Positions 50,957-59,569 of a DNA stretch of 64,000 nucleotides are shown in pieces. The stretch comes from JADKAV01 sp963732355 (GTDB taxonomy: Bacteria > Actinomycetota > Actinomycetes > S36-B12 > UBA10799): the NCBI GenBank assembly GCA_963732355.1, contig CAVSZD010000010.1:310001-374000 (forward strand). The letters run 5' to 3'. The position numbers and the translations under genes were made by a program. Below the pieces are notes generated by a model. The model was not told the origin of the DNA. It worked only from the letters and a program-made list of their open reading frames with translations, and ran no database searches. Position 1 is the stretch's first letter, and each line of letters begins with the position of its first letter.

Positions 50957-52468
50957 TCAGTGCGACATGGCGGAATCGTGGCCGCCAGAGTGTGACAGTT
51001 CGTTGGTAGTCGGCGGCGACCCTACCTGTTGGCCGGGCTTCACGACCACGAACTGGCCCATGACGCCGATGTCCTCGTGCAGCAGAAGGTGGCAGTGGAA
51101 CATGTACGGCCAGTTCGGATCGGTGTAGTCGGTGAACTTCAGAAGGATTCTGACAGTCGTGCGTGGCGCGACGTACACGGTGTCCTTGTACCCGGACTGG
51201 ACTGGTACTGGGGGTCGGTCGCCGACTGAGAGGACCTGGAACTGCACGTTGTGGGCGTGGAAGTTGTGCGGTTGGGGATCGGCGTTGGTGATCTCCCAGA
51301 TCTCGGTCTGATCCACTGGGACCGCCATGTCGATGCGCTCCATTGCCATCGGGCGACCGTTGATGGCCCTGCCCTGGATGCGGAAAGTCCGGGTGGTCGC
51401 AGCTGTGGCGGGATCAGCCGCCTCGATCTGCGTGAGTTCAGCGGCCAATCGTGGGGAAGCTGTCAGCGTCGGCGCGGCGCGCAACTGGAGCACCTCGAAG
51501 GTGCCACCGCTGTATAGGGCGTCGTCGCCGGTGCCCAGTTCGGGTGGCGTGCTGTTGAGACCCACAGTCTCCCCAGCATTCATCCGCACGACGATCTCGG
51601 CGCGTTCCCCGGGGCCCAGCTGCACACGATCCAGGGGCACGGCAGCTGCAAGCAGCCCGCCATCGGTGGCCACGAGGTCGAACTGGCGGCCGTCGTCGAA
51701 GCCGAAGTTGTAGAAGCGGGCGTTCGAGCCGTTGAGGACCCGCAGCCGAACCGCCTCTGTGGTGACGTCGAAGTAGGATCCCATCGCCCCGTTGGTGGTG
51801 ATGGTGTTGCCCAGGAATCCCGTTGATGGCCCGGCTTGCGGATCGACCAGCAACTGCCCGTCGGGAAGAAAGGTCTTGTCCTGGACGATCAGGGGTACGT
51901 CGTCCACTCCGTAGTCGGACGGCAGCCCGACATCAGGTGCCTGCGGCTCCTCAACGATGATCATCCCCGCCAGCCCGCGGTAGACCTGCTGGGCGGTCTG
52001 TCCGTGTGGGTGGGAGTGGTACCAGAGCGTGGCCGCCGGTTGATCGATGCGCCAGTGCGGCGTCCACGTTTGACCGGGCATGACCATCGAGTGCGGTCCG
52101 CCGTCCATCTTGGCCGGCACGTGCATCCCATGCCAGTGCAACGTGGTCATCTCGTCCAAGGTGTTGGTCAGCTGAACTCGCACCCGCTGGCCGTCGACCA
52201 TGCGAAGGGTCGGGCCCAAGTAGGTGCCGTTGATCCCGATGGTTTCTGCCGAACCTCCGTCCTGACCGAAATTCGTGCTGCCGCGCTGGGCCTGCAGGTC
52301 GTAGACCACCTGTCCAGAGCGCTTCGAGCCCTCAAGGAGTTCGGGGATGGGCAAGGCATTGGTCGCCTCCACACCGTGAACGGCCACAGAGTCCCCGCCT
52401 CCGCCCGGTGCACCGCACCCGGCCAACAGCACCAGAGCGGCGGCGGTCAGTGCAGGGAATCGAGGCAT
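50957..52468 (-). CDS. Multicopper oxidase lipoprotein (CueO/bilirubin-oxidase-like)
   Basis: The 503-residue protein has a lipoprotein signal peptide with lipobox LLAGC, then cupredoxin domains with the copper ligands HWHG, YHSHPHGQ, HNFHAHNVQF and HCHLLLHEDIGVMG, so all four copper-binding stretches of a three-domain laccase are present. The C-terminus is His-rich (HSGGHDSAMSH). It is probably anchored outside the membrane and oxidises Cu(I), Fe(II) or phenols. It interrupts the dcw cluster between ftsQ and ftsZ on the opposite strand. Confidence 0.92.
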   Translation of the reverse strand: MPRFPALTAAALVLLAGCGAPGGGGDSVAVHGVEATNALPIPELLEGSKRSGQVVYDLQAQRGSTNFGQDGGSAETIGINGTYLGPTLRMVDGQRVRVQLTNTLDEMTTLHWHGMHVPAKMDGGPHSMVMPGQTWTPHWRIDQPAATLWYHSHPHGQTAQQVYRGLAGMIIVEEPQAPDVGLPSDYGVDDVPLIVQDKTFLPDGQLLVDPQAGPSTGFLGNTITTNGAMGSYFDVTTEAVRLRVLNGSNARFYNFGFDDGRQFDLVATDGGLLAAAVPLDRVQLGPGERAEIVVRMNAGETVGLNSTPPELGTGDDALYSGGTFEVLQLRAAPTLTASPRLAAELTQIEAADPATAATTRTFRIQGRAINGRPMAMERIDMAVPVDQTEIWEITNADPQPHNFHAHNVQFQVLSVGDRPPVPVQSGYKDTVYVAPRTTVRILLKFTDYTDPNWPYMFHCHLLLHEDIGVMGQFVVVKPGQQVGSPPTTNELSHSGGHDSAMSH

Positions 52469-52706
52469 GGCGACTTCATTGTGCCGCACATCACGACGCG
52501 AGTACGCCCGGACCATGGCGCGCAAAGGTGGACCTTGTCGGCCCGTGACCGCCAGAACAGCGGTTACGGACCGGATGCTGGGTACATCGGGTGGACATGA
52601 TCTGACCTTGCACTTTCACCGATCCAAAGTGGTATCGCGCCCCCCTGTGCGTGCCGACTCCTGTTCGACGACCGGACATGCGGCGATTCGTCATAGCCTC
52701 ACCCTT

Positions 52707-52735
52707 AGATTCAGGGTCAGACTTGCCCCGAATCT
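52707..52735. promoter_or_regulatory. Inverted repeat AGATTC...GAATCT in the ftsZ upstream region
   Basis: AGATTC-A-GGG pairs with CCC-C-GAATCT around a 9-base loop, giving a 9-bp stem with one mismatch. No T-run follows. It could be an operator or an mRNA hairpin; the sequence does not decide. Confidence 0.5.
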
Positions 52736-52874
52736 GAGGTCTCCGGGGCCCTTTCAGCGCGTGATTTCCACAAATCTCGCGCCACTTGCACCAAGTTGCT
52801 TGCGTCGAGGCGACAGTCCATTAGTCTGCGATGCAGAGCCCGTTCAGAGAGGCGACGTAAGCCTCAACTAGAGG

Positions 52875-52880
52875 TTGACA
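52875..52880 (+). promoter_or_regulatory. Candidate ftsZ -35 element (TTGACA)
   Basis: This is a perfect -35 consensus 160 bp before the ftsZ start. The -10 partner is weak: TACTTC at 52896-52901 with 15-bp spacing. If used, transcription would include the hairpins at 52908-52925 and 52978-53006. Confidence 0.35.
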
Positions 52881-52977
52881 CTCCACCTGAACGGCTACTT
52901 CCCCCAACCGGCCTGTGAGGGCCGGGACTGCACCAGCACACCGTGATGTCGTGCTGCGCACTGCGCGGCGTCACAGC

Positions 52978-53006
52978 CCTCTCAGGGTCGACCTGAGCCT
53001 GAGAGG
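52978..53006 (+). promoter_or_regulatory. Perfect 9-bp hairpin in the ftsZ leader
   Basis: CCTCTCAGG pairs perfectly with CCTGAGAGG across an 11-base loop, ending 33 bp before the ftsZ start and just upstream of its AAAGGA ribosome binding site. A smaller hairpin CCGGCC/GGCCGG lies at 52908-52925. These could stabilise or process the ftsZ mRNA; no T-run suggests termination. Confidence 0.6.
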
Positions 53007-53039
53007 CAGTTCAGTCGTTGACCTTAGAAAGGATCTCTG

Positions 53040-54200
53040 GTGGCCGCTCCCCAGAACTACCTGGCAGTTATCAAAGTTGTCGGCATCGGCGGTGGCGGCG
53101 TCAACGCCGTGAACCGCATGATTGAGTTCGGCCTCAAGGGCGTCGAGTTCATCGCTGTGAACACCGACGCCCAAGCCCTGTTGATGTCCGATGCGGACGT
53201 GAAGCTGGACATCGGCCGTGAACTCACCCGTGGCTTGGGCGCGGGCGCCGACCCCGAGGTCGGTCGTCGTGCAGCCGAGGATCACGCCGAGGAGATCGCC
53301 GAGGTGCTGCGCGGGGCCGACATGGTCTTCGTCACAGCCGGCGAAGGTGGCGGTACCGGCACTGGAGGTGCACCGGTCATCGCGCGCATCGCCAAGGAAC
53401 TCGGTGCGCTCACCATTGGTGTGGTCACCCGCCCGTTCATGTTCGAAGGTCGTCGTCGTGCCACCCAGGCCGAGAGCGGGATCGACTCCCTGCGCGAAGA
53501 GGTCGACACCCTGATCGTGATCCCGAACGACCGTCTGCTGGCCCTGGCCGACCGGACGATCTCGATGATCGACGCGTTCAAGCAGGCAGACCAGGTCTTG
53601 TTGCAGGGCGTGTCCGGCATCACCGACCTGATCACCACCCCCGGTTTGATCAACCTTGACTTCGCCGACGTGAAGTCGGTCATGGCCGGAGCTGGCTCGG
53701 CGCTGATGGGTATCGGTTCGGCGCGCGGGGATGAGCGCGCCCAGGTGGCCGCGGAGATGGCTATCTCCTCGCCGTTGCTCGAGGCCAGCATCGAGGGGGC
53801 GCACGGTGTCCTGCTCAGCGTTGCCGGTGGCGCCGACCTCGGACTGCACGAGATCACCGATGCCGCTCGACTGGTGTCCGACGCCGCCCACCCGGAGGCG
53901 AACATCATCTTCGGCACCGTCATCGACGACACTCTCGGCGACGAGGTGCGTGTCACGGTGATCGCCGCGGGGTTCGACGGTGGTGCACCGCTTCCTCGCC
54001 TGACGACGGGAAACCGCGCCGGCGTGACCGATGGGTTCGTCTCCAGCGCCACTGCGCCGTCCCAGGGGGAGTCGATCGACCTCTCCGGTCGCGGCGAGGA
54101 GATCGGACGTCCGTTGACGCCCGCGAACCGCGCAGTGTCCTTCGAGGACAGCCCGTCGCGGGATGCCGACGACCTGGACGTCCCCGACTTCATGAAGTGA
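53040..54200 (+). CDS. ftsZ: Cell division protein FtsZ
   Basis: The 386-residue tubulin homologue has the N-terminal VVGIGGGGVNAVNRMI, the GTP-binding loop GGGTGTGG, and the synergy-loop region with NLDFADVKSVM. A variable linker of about 60 residues leads to the conserved C-terminal peptide DDLDVPDFMK that binds SepF and FtsW. It forms the division ring. GTG start with AAAGGA 7 bases upstream. Confidence 0.97.
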   Translation: MAAPQNYLAVIKVVGIGGGGVNAVNRMIEFGLKGVEFIAVNTDAQALLMSDADVKLDIGRELTRGLGAGADPEVGRRAAEDHAEEIAEVLRGADMVFVTAGEGGGTGTGGAPVIARIAKELGALTIGVVTRPFMFEGRRRATQAESGIDSLREEVDTLIVIPNDRLLALADRTISMIDAFKQADQVLLQGVSGITDLITTPGLINLDFADVKSVMAGAGSALMGIGSARGDERAQVAAEMAISSPLLEASIEGAHGVLLSVAGGADLGLHEITDAARLVSDAAHPEANIIFGTVIDDTLGDEVRVTVIAAGFDGGAPLPRLTTGNRAGVTDGFVSSATAPSQGESIDLSGRGEEIGRPLTPANRAVSFEDSPSRDADDLDVPDFMK

Positions 54201-54904
54201 CCACTGGAACGATGCATGACGCCTCCTGGCTCGTCACCGACCGAAAGGCCGGGGCGAGCCGGGGGGCGTTCGCGTCTAACAATCTGGCGGTCCACGTCGG
54301 TGATGACCCGCGCGCGGTGGCTGCCAACAGAGCCGAGCTCACGACTCGAATGGGCCTTCAGCATGTTGTCTTCGCTGCTGCTGCCCACGGTGCCGAGGTC
54401 GCCCGCGTCGATTCAGCTGGCGCTGACGTCCAGGGCGTGGATGCCTTGATCTCGCGCACACCGGGAATCGGAATCGCGGCCCAAGGCGCCGACTGCGTGA
54501 TGCTGGCGGTCGCGTCACCGGACGGCTGGTCGGCGGCTGTGCACTGCGGCTGGAAGGGTCTGGTCGCTGGGGTCGTGCCAGCCACACTGGATGCCCTGGC
54601 GGACGCCGGCTGTGACCTCACAGGCGCAGAAGCCCACCTCGGCCCCAGCATCTGCGCGCAGTGTTACGCCGTGCCTGTCGAACGTGCGGCCGCCGTCGCT
54701 GCGGTGGTGCCCGAGGCCGTGGTCCACGACGAAGCCCGGGTACTGCTGGACGTCAGGGCCGGGGTGTTGGCCCAATTGCGCACAGGTGGTGTGCCAGCGA
54801 CCTGGGACCGGCGTTGCACTGTCGAGGACCCGGATCTGTACTCCTACCGTCGCGACGGCGTGACCGGCCGTCAGGCCCTGATTATCGGCAGGAGGCTCTC
54901 ATGA
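54197..54904 (+). CDS. pgeF: Peptidoglycan editing factor PgeF (YfiH/laccase-domain)
   Basis: The 235-residue protein has the family motifs AAHGAEVARVDSAG, AAQGADCVMLAVA, HCGWKGLVAGVV and GPSICAQCYAVP, giving the Cys and His metal-site residues. The family removes L-Ser wrongly incorporated in place of L-Ala in peptidoglycan precursors, and was earlier annotated as a polyphenol oxidase. GTG overlaps the ftsZ stop. Standard position after ftsZ. Confidence 0.92.
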   Translation: MTTGTMHDASWLVTDRKAGASRGAFASNNLAVHVGDDPRAVAANRAELTTRMGLQHVVFAAAAHGAEVARVDSAGADVQGVDALISRTPGIGIAAQGADCVMLAVASPDGWSAAVHCGWKGLVAGVVPATLDALADAGCDLTGAEAHLGPSICAQCYAVPVERAAAVAAVVPEAVVHDEARVLLDVRAGVLAQLRTGGVPATWDRRCTVEDPDLYSYRRDGVTGRQALIIGRRLS

Positions 54905-55644
54905 ACGATGTGCGCACCGACGAGTTGGCCGCGAACCTGAAGGTCGTCCGCGAACGCATTGCAGAGCGTTGCGCCGCGCTGAGCCGGCCACTGGCCACCC
55001 TGATCGTGGTGACGAAGTTCTTCGACGCTCAGGACGTTCATCGCCTGGCTGGTCTTGGGGCCACCGACGTGGGCGAGAACCGCGACCAGGAGGCGTCGGC
55101 CAAGCGCCTTCAGTGTGCGGATCTGGACCTCATCTGGCACTTCATCGGGCAGTTGCAGACGAATAAGGCCAAGTCCGTGGTCGGCTACGCCGATCTTGTC
55201 CACACCGTGGACCGGGCAGGGCTGGCCACTGCGCTGGATCGGGCAGCCGGGGCACGGGGCAAGGTTCAGGACGTGCTAGTGCAAGTCAACCTCGATCCGG
55301 TACCCGCAGGCGGCAGGGGTGGGGTCGATCCGCAGGGTTTTCTCGACTTGGTCGAGGTCGTCGGGGGAGCCCCCGCCCTGCGTTTGCGCGGAGTGATGGG
55401 CGTAGCGCCTTTGGGACAGGATCCGGAGCCCGCCTTCGCCGAACTGGCCCAACTGTCTTCGTTATTGCAGGCACAAGTGCCCGGGGCGGACATCGTCTCA
55501 GCAGGAATGAGTTCAGATCTGGATGTGGCGTTGTCTTACGGGGCGACACACCTTCGGATTGGCACGGCTGTCATGGGTAGTCGGCCAGACGTCAGGTACC
55601 GTCAAAGTCAGGGTGGAACGCACAACAAAGGAGAAGCGCAGTGA
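54901..55644 (+). CDS. Pyridoxal-phosphate homeostasis protein YggS
   Basis: The 247-residue TIM-barrel protein has the PLP lysine in LIVVTKFFDAQDV, then VGENRDQEASAK, WHFIGQLQTNKAK, LVQVNLD, and SAGMSSDLDVALSYGATHLRIG. It binds PLP without known catalysis and balances vitamin B6 pools. Overlaps pgeF and sepF by 4 bp on each side. Confidence 0.93.
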   Translation: MNDVRTDELAANLKVVRERIAERCAALSRPLATLIVVTKFFDAQDVHRLAGLGATDVGENRDQEASAKRLQCADLDLIWHFIGQLQTNKAKSVVGYADLVHTVDRAGLATALDRAAGARGKVQDVLVQVNLDPVPAGGRGGVDPQGFLDLVEVVGGAPALRLRGVMGVAPLGQDPEPAFAELAQLSSLLQAQVPGADIVSAGMSSDLDVALSYGATHLRIGTAVMGSRPDVRYRQSQGGTHNKGEAQ

Positions 55645-56084
55645 GCAACTTGCGCCAGAAAGTAGCCGTATACCTCGGACTGACCGAGGAGGATGACTAC
55701 GGATTCGACTACGACGAGCCGAAGTCCCGTGACGCGCACACCACTGCAGACCGCACCGGTGGTGGCCTCTCCGTGGAACAGAGTGCGCCGGGGGTGCCCC
55801 TGACCGGTCCGCGCAAGATCGAGGCTGCCTACGACGTGGTGCGCATGTCTCCGTCGGCGTACTCGGACGTGAAGTCGATCGGTGAGGGTTTTCGTGCAGG
55901 GGATGTCATCTCCATGGATCTGTCAGGCCTGACGTCCGACGACGCAAAGCGCATGATTGATTTCGCATCGGGGTTGACGTTCGGGCTACAGGGGAGCATT
56001 GAACGCCTCGGCGGAAAGACCTTCCTGCTCACCCCGAAAGCGGTCGAAGTGGCTGCGTCTGTGCGCTCGAGCCTCATCCCTTAA
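55641..56084 (+). CDS. sepF: Cell division protein SepF
   Basis: The 147-residue protein begins with an amphipathic membrane-targeting helix (SNLRQKVAVYLGL) and an acidic linker, then the SepF core with DVVRMSPSAYSDVKSIGE, GDVISMDLSGL and IDFASGLTFGLQGSIERLG. It anchors FtsZ to the membrane, replacing FtsA in actinobacteria. GTG start with AAAGGAGAAG upstream. Confidence 0.95.
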   Translation: MSNLRQKVAVYLGLTEEDDYGFDYDEPKSRDAHTTADRTGGGLSVEQSAPGVPLTGPRKIEAAYDVVRMSPSAYSDVKSIGEGFRAGDVISMDLSGLTSDDAKRMIDFASGLTFGLQGSIERLGGKTFLLTPKAVEVAASVRSSLIP

Positions 56085-56087
56085 CGT
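56082..56087 (+). promoter_or_regulatory. Candidate -10 box (TAACGT) for yggT
   Basis: TAACGT overlaps the sepF stop codon and is followed by 6 bases and the GTG at 56094. No ribosome binding site is visible, so yggT may have its own leaderless transcript in addition to read-through. Confidence 0.35.
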
Positions 56088-56093
56088 GAGACT

Positions 56094-56378
56094 GTGAGTC
56101 CCGTCGCCAGCGTCATAGTCAATGTTCTGTGGCTTTACCTGCTGGTGCTGATTGCGCGGCTCGTATTCGACATCGTGCAGATGTTGGCCCGCGACTGGCA
56201 GCCCAAAGGGCTGATCCTGGTCATTGCCGAGATCATCTACACGCTCACCGATCCACCTTTGAACGCTTTGCGGCGGATCATCCCTCCGATCCGTTTCGGT
56301 GGGATCTCCTTGGACGTGGCTTTCCTGGTCCTGTTCATCGGCCTGCAGGTACTGATCGCCGTCGTTGCGCGATTCTGA
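56094..56378 (+). CDS. YggT-family membrane protein
   Basis: The 94-residue product has two membrane helices flanking the conserved TDPPLNALRRIIPPIRFGGISLDVAF region (read in two pieces: LNALRRIIPP and GGISLDVAFLVL). It is associated with division clusters, with unknown biochemical function. Normally the DivIVA/Wag31 gene follows; here ileS ends 10 bp downstream on the other strand. Confidence 0.9.
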   Translation: MSPVASVIVNVLWLYLLVLIARLVFDIVQMLARDWQPKGLILVIAEIIYTLTDPPLNALRRIIPPIRFGGISLDVAFLVLFIGLQVLIAVVARF

Positions 56379-56388
56379 CCACCTCGAC

Positions 56389-59300
56389 TTAGGAACGGCG
56401 CAGCGCCACCCTTACATCCGGTTCCTCGACCTCGATGGCTGCTGGCGCCTTCGTCTGGACGACCTCGGTAGCGAGAACCTCCCGTGCGATCATCTCTGCG
56501 TGATCGGCGAAGGCTTGCACCACGAGGTCGTCATCTGACTCCCAGAGGACCGTGATCCTGTCGGTCACGGCGAAGCCTGCGTCCTTGCGGGCTTGCTGCA
56601 GCGTACGTACCAGGTCGCGGGCGGTACCCAGGACGAGGAGTTGGTCGGTGAGGTGCAGGTCGATGGCCACCGACTCTCCGCCCCCACTGGCAACCGTCCA
56701 GCCCTCACGCGGGACCTCGGTGACGAGTACATCGTCGTCCCCAACCTCGATCCATTCGCCCTCAACCTCTACTTGACCCTTATTGTCTCGCACGGCGGCG
56801 ACCAGTTCGGTGGCGTCGGCAGCAGTGATCGCTGACGCGATGACAGGAGTGCGCTTGCCGAACCGTTTGCCCAAAGACCGGAAGTTCGGTTTGACGCTGA
56901 CGTCGATCAGGGCGTCGGCGTCCGACAACGATTCGAGGCTGAGCACGTTCAGTTCCTCGGCGACCTGAGCCCGCGCCTGCTCGTCCAGGTTGGCCCAGCC
57001 CGAGGCGGCCACCAACGCCCGCGACAACGGTTGCCTGGTCTTCATTCCTGATTCAGCCCGGGCAGATCTTCCCAGTTCGACCAGTCGGCGGACCAGGGCC
57101 ATGTCCTGCTCAAGTTCTGGATCGATCTGCGCCGGATCGACTTCTGGCCACATGCCCAGGTGCACGCTGTCAACACCCTCGGAGGTGGCGAAGAGGTCCT
57201 GCCACAACCGTTCGGTGATGAACGGAGTGAACGGCGCCATGATCAAGGTGATGTCACGAAGACACTCGTGCAGGGTCTGAAGCGCAGCCGGGTCCCCTTC
57301 CCAGAATCGGCGTCGGGATCTGCGGACGTACCAGTTGGACAGATCGTCGATCAGTTCTGCGATCAACCGCCCTGCGGTCTGGGAATCGAAGACGTCCAGG
57401 GCCGCATCGACGTCGGACACAGTGCTGCTCGTGCGCGAACGTGCCCAGCGGTCCATGATCGTGGGCTCGCCGGTCTGGCCGGGGCTCCACTCGGACAGCC
57501 CGCCGTAGAGCGATTGGAACGACGCGGTGCTCCACAGGGTCGACAGAACCTTGCTCACAACTTCCTGCAGGGCTTCGGCTCCCACTCGACGCGCCTGCCA
57601 GGGCGATCCCGACGCGAGCATGAACCACCGCAGGGCGTCTGCGCCCTGGGCGTCCATCAAGGGGATCGGCTCAAGTACGTTTCCGAGGTGCTTGCTCATC
57701 TTGCGGCCATCGGAGTCGAGGATGTGGCCGAGGCAGAGCACGTTGCGGTACGACGACTGCCCGGTGACCAGTGTCCCGACGGCCATGAGCGTGTAGAACC
57801 AGCCGCGGGTCTGGTCGATCGCCTCGCAGATGAAGTCCGCCGGGTAGGCCTGCTCGAACTGCTCAGCGTTGTTCGCCGGGTAGCCGAACTGCGCGAACGG
57901 CATCGCCCCGGAGTCGTACCAGCAATCGATCACTTCCGGCACGCGGGTGGCCAGCGAGTCGCATTGCGGACATTCGAAGGTGATGTCGTCGACGAAGGGC
58001 CTGTGCGGATCCAGATCGCTGACGTCCGCGCCGGCAAGTCCGGACAACTCGGCACGGGACCCCACTGCCGTGAGGTGGTCGTTCTCGCATCGCCAGATGG
58101 GCAGCGGGGTTCCCCAGTACCTCGAGCGGGACAAGGCCCAGTCGATGTTGTTGCGCAGCCAGTCCCCGTAACGCCCCCACTGGATGGTCTGCGGGTACCA
58201 GTTCGTGGCCTCGTTCTGGGCCAGCAGCTGATCCTTGATCGCGGTGGTCCGGATGTACCAGGACGGCAACGCGTAATAGATCAGCGGGGTGTGACAGCGC
58301 CAGCAGTGCGGGTAGGCGTGCTCGTAGGGAACCCGCTTGAACAGCAGATCGCGCGCTGCGAGGTCAGCCACCAGATCCTCGTCGGCGTGCTTGAAGAACT
58401 GCCCTCCGACCATGGGAACATCGGCGGCGAAATGACCGTCCGCATTCACCGGGTTGACCACCGGCAGGTTGTACGCCCGACAGACCGCCAGGTCGTCGGC
58501 GCCGAAAGCCGGCGCCAGGTGCACGATGCCCGAACCGTCGGAGGTGGTCACGAAGTCCCCGAGGATCACGAAGTGGGCGTCCGGGATGTCGATCAAGTCA
58601 AAGGGCCGGCGGTAGTGCACGCCCTCAAGGTCGCGGCCGCTGAACCGTTCGAGGATCTGCGCTTCCTCGCCCAAGGTGGACACCACGAGGTCCTCGGCAA
58701 CGACCAGAGTCCGCTCGCCAGCACGCGCCACGACGTAGGTCGCCTCCGGAGAGACCGCGACTGCCGTGTTGGACACCAGCGTCCACGGCGTGGTCGTCCA
58801 CACCAGTAGTTGCACCCCCGGGTGGCGCTGCGCCAGAGGCCCATCGAGTACCTCGCACGTCACGTATACGGAGGGATCCACGACGTTCTCGTACCCCTGG
58901 GCGAGTTCGTGGTCACTCAGCGTCGTGCCGCATCGGGGGCAATAAGGGGAGACCCGATGATCCTGCTCGAGAAGGCCCTTGTCGAAGATCGTCTTCAACG
59001 ACCACCAGACGCTGTCGATGTAGTCCGCGGACATCGTCCAGTAGGCCTGGTCCATATCGACCCAATAGCCCATCCGGGAGGTCATCTCGGAGAAGGCGTC
59101 GACGTGGCGCAGCACGGATTCCCTGCACTTCTCGTTGAACGCCGCGATTCCGTAGGCCTCGATGTCGGGTTTGCCGTTGAATCCGAGCTCACGTTCGACC
59201 GCCAGTTCGACCGGCAGGCCGTGACAGTCCCACCCGGCCTTGCGCGGAACGTGGTAGCCCTTCATGGTCCGGTAGCGCGGATACAGATCCTTGAATACGC

Positions 59301-59484
59301 GAGCCTCGACGTGGTGGACCCCGGGAGTGCCGTTGGCGGTCGGCGGTCCTTCGTAGAACGTCCAGAGCGGACCCTCGGCGCTTTGATGAAGCGACCGGTG
59401 GAACACGTCATTGGCCTGCCAGAACGCGATGATCTCGCGCTCCATCGCGGGCAGGTCTGTTTTCGGTGGCACCGCGCGGTACAT
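56389..59484 (-). CDS. ileS: Isoleucyl-tRNA synthetase, type 2, with GVHH in place of the HIGH motif
   Basis: The 1031-residue class I synthetase has GPPTANGTPGVHHVEARVF at residues 46-64, where the HxGH signature appears as G55-V-H-H58, the KMSKS loop as DGRKMSKHLGN, the editing domain with LLVWTTTPWTLVSNTA, and GWDCHGLPVE. It belongs to the eukaryote-like type 2 IleRS group. Swapped GxHH signatures have been linked to very strong mupirocin resistance in some type 2 enzymes. The ATG at 59484 has AAGGAG 6 bases upstream. Confidence 0.96.
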   Translation of the reverse strand: MYRAVPPKTDLPAMEREIIAFWQANDVFHRSLHQSAEGPLWTFYEGPPTANGTPGVHHVEARVFKDLYPRYRTMKGYHVPRKAGWDCHGLPVELAVERELGFNGKPDIEAYGIAAFNEKCRESVLRHVDAFSEMTSRMGYWVDMDQAYWTMSADYIDSVWWSLKTIFDKGLLEQDHRVSPYCPRCGTTLSDHELAQGYENVVDPSVYVTCEVLDGPLAQRHPGVQLLVWTTTPWTLVSNTAVAVSPEATYVVARAGERTLVVAEDLVVSTLGEEAQILERFSGRDLEGVHYRRPFDLIDIPDAHFVILGDFVTTSDGSGIVHLAPAFGADDLAVCRAYNLPVVNPVNADGHFAADVPMVGGQFFKHADEDLVADLAARDLLFKRVPYEHAYPHCWRCHTPLIYYALPSWYIRTTAIKDQLLAQNEATNWYPQTIQWGRYGDWLRNNIDWALSRSRYWGTPLPIWRCENDHLTAVGSRAELSGLAGADVSDLDPHRPFVDDITFECPQCDSLATRVPEVIDCWYDSGAMPFAQFGYPANNAEQFEQAYPADFICEAIDQTRGWFYTLMAVGTLVTGQSSYRNVLCLGHILDSDGRKMSKHLGNVLEPIPLMDAQGADALRWFMLASGSPWQARRVGAEALQEVVSKVLSTLWSTASFQSLYGGLSEWSPGQTGEPTIMDRWARSRTSSTVSDVDAALDVFDSQTAGRLIAELIDDLSNWYVRRSRRRFWEGDPAALQTLHECLRDITLIMAPFTPFITERLWQDLFATSEGVDSVHLGMWPEVDPAQIDPELEQDMALVRRLVELGRSARAESGMKTRQPLSRALVAASGWANLDEQARAQVAEELNVLSLESLSDADALIDVSVKPNFRSLGKRFGKRTPVIASAITAADATELVAAVRDNKGQVEVEGEWIEVGDDDVLVTEVPREGWTVASGGGESVAIDLHLTDQLLVLGTARDLVRTLQQARKDAGFAVTDRITVLWESDDDLVVQAFADHAEMIAREVLATEVVQTKAPAAIEVEEPDVRVALRRS

Positions 59485-59557
59485 TCGGCTCCTTCGTCGC
59501 TGTAGTACGAGGGTATCGTCGGCGCTTGGGGCATGACCGTCAGTGCCCGCACGCCCG

Positions 59558-59563
59558 TACCGT
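59558..59563 (+). promoter_or_regulatory. Candidate -10 box (TACCGT), leaderless DUF167 gene
   Basis: TACCGT is followed by 6 bases and the ATG at 59570. This supports 59570 rather than the upstream in-frame GTG at 59543 as the start. Confidence 0.45.
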
Positions 59564-59569
59564 GGTCGG

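Larger units (their letters stand above)
52469..53039. other. 571-bp intergenic region upstream of ftsZ
   Basis: No protein gene is recognised in this gap between the divergent multicopper oxidase and ftsZ. It contains several inverted repeats (annotated separately), a perfect TTGACA hexamer at 52875-52880, and a second possible promoter with TTGCGT at 52800-52805 and TAGTCT at 52822-52827 (16-bp spacing). It most likely carries the ftsZ promoters and a structured leader, and the oxidase promoter at its left end. Confidence 0.6.

Noticed and set aside
57160..58809. 549-codon forward open frame within ileS
   Set aside because: It lies wholly antisense to conserved IleRS motifs and resembles no protein family.
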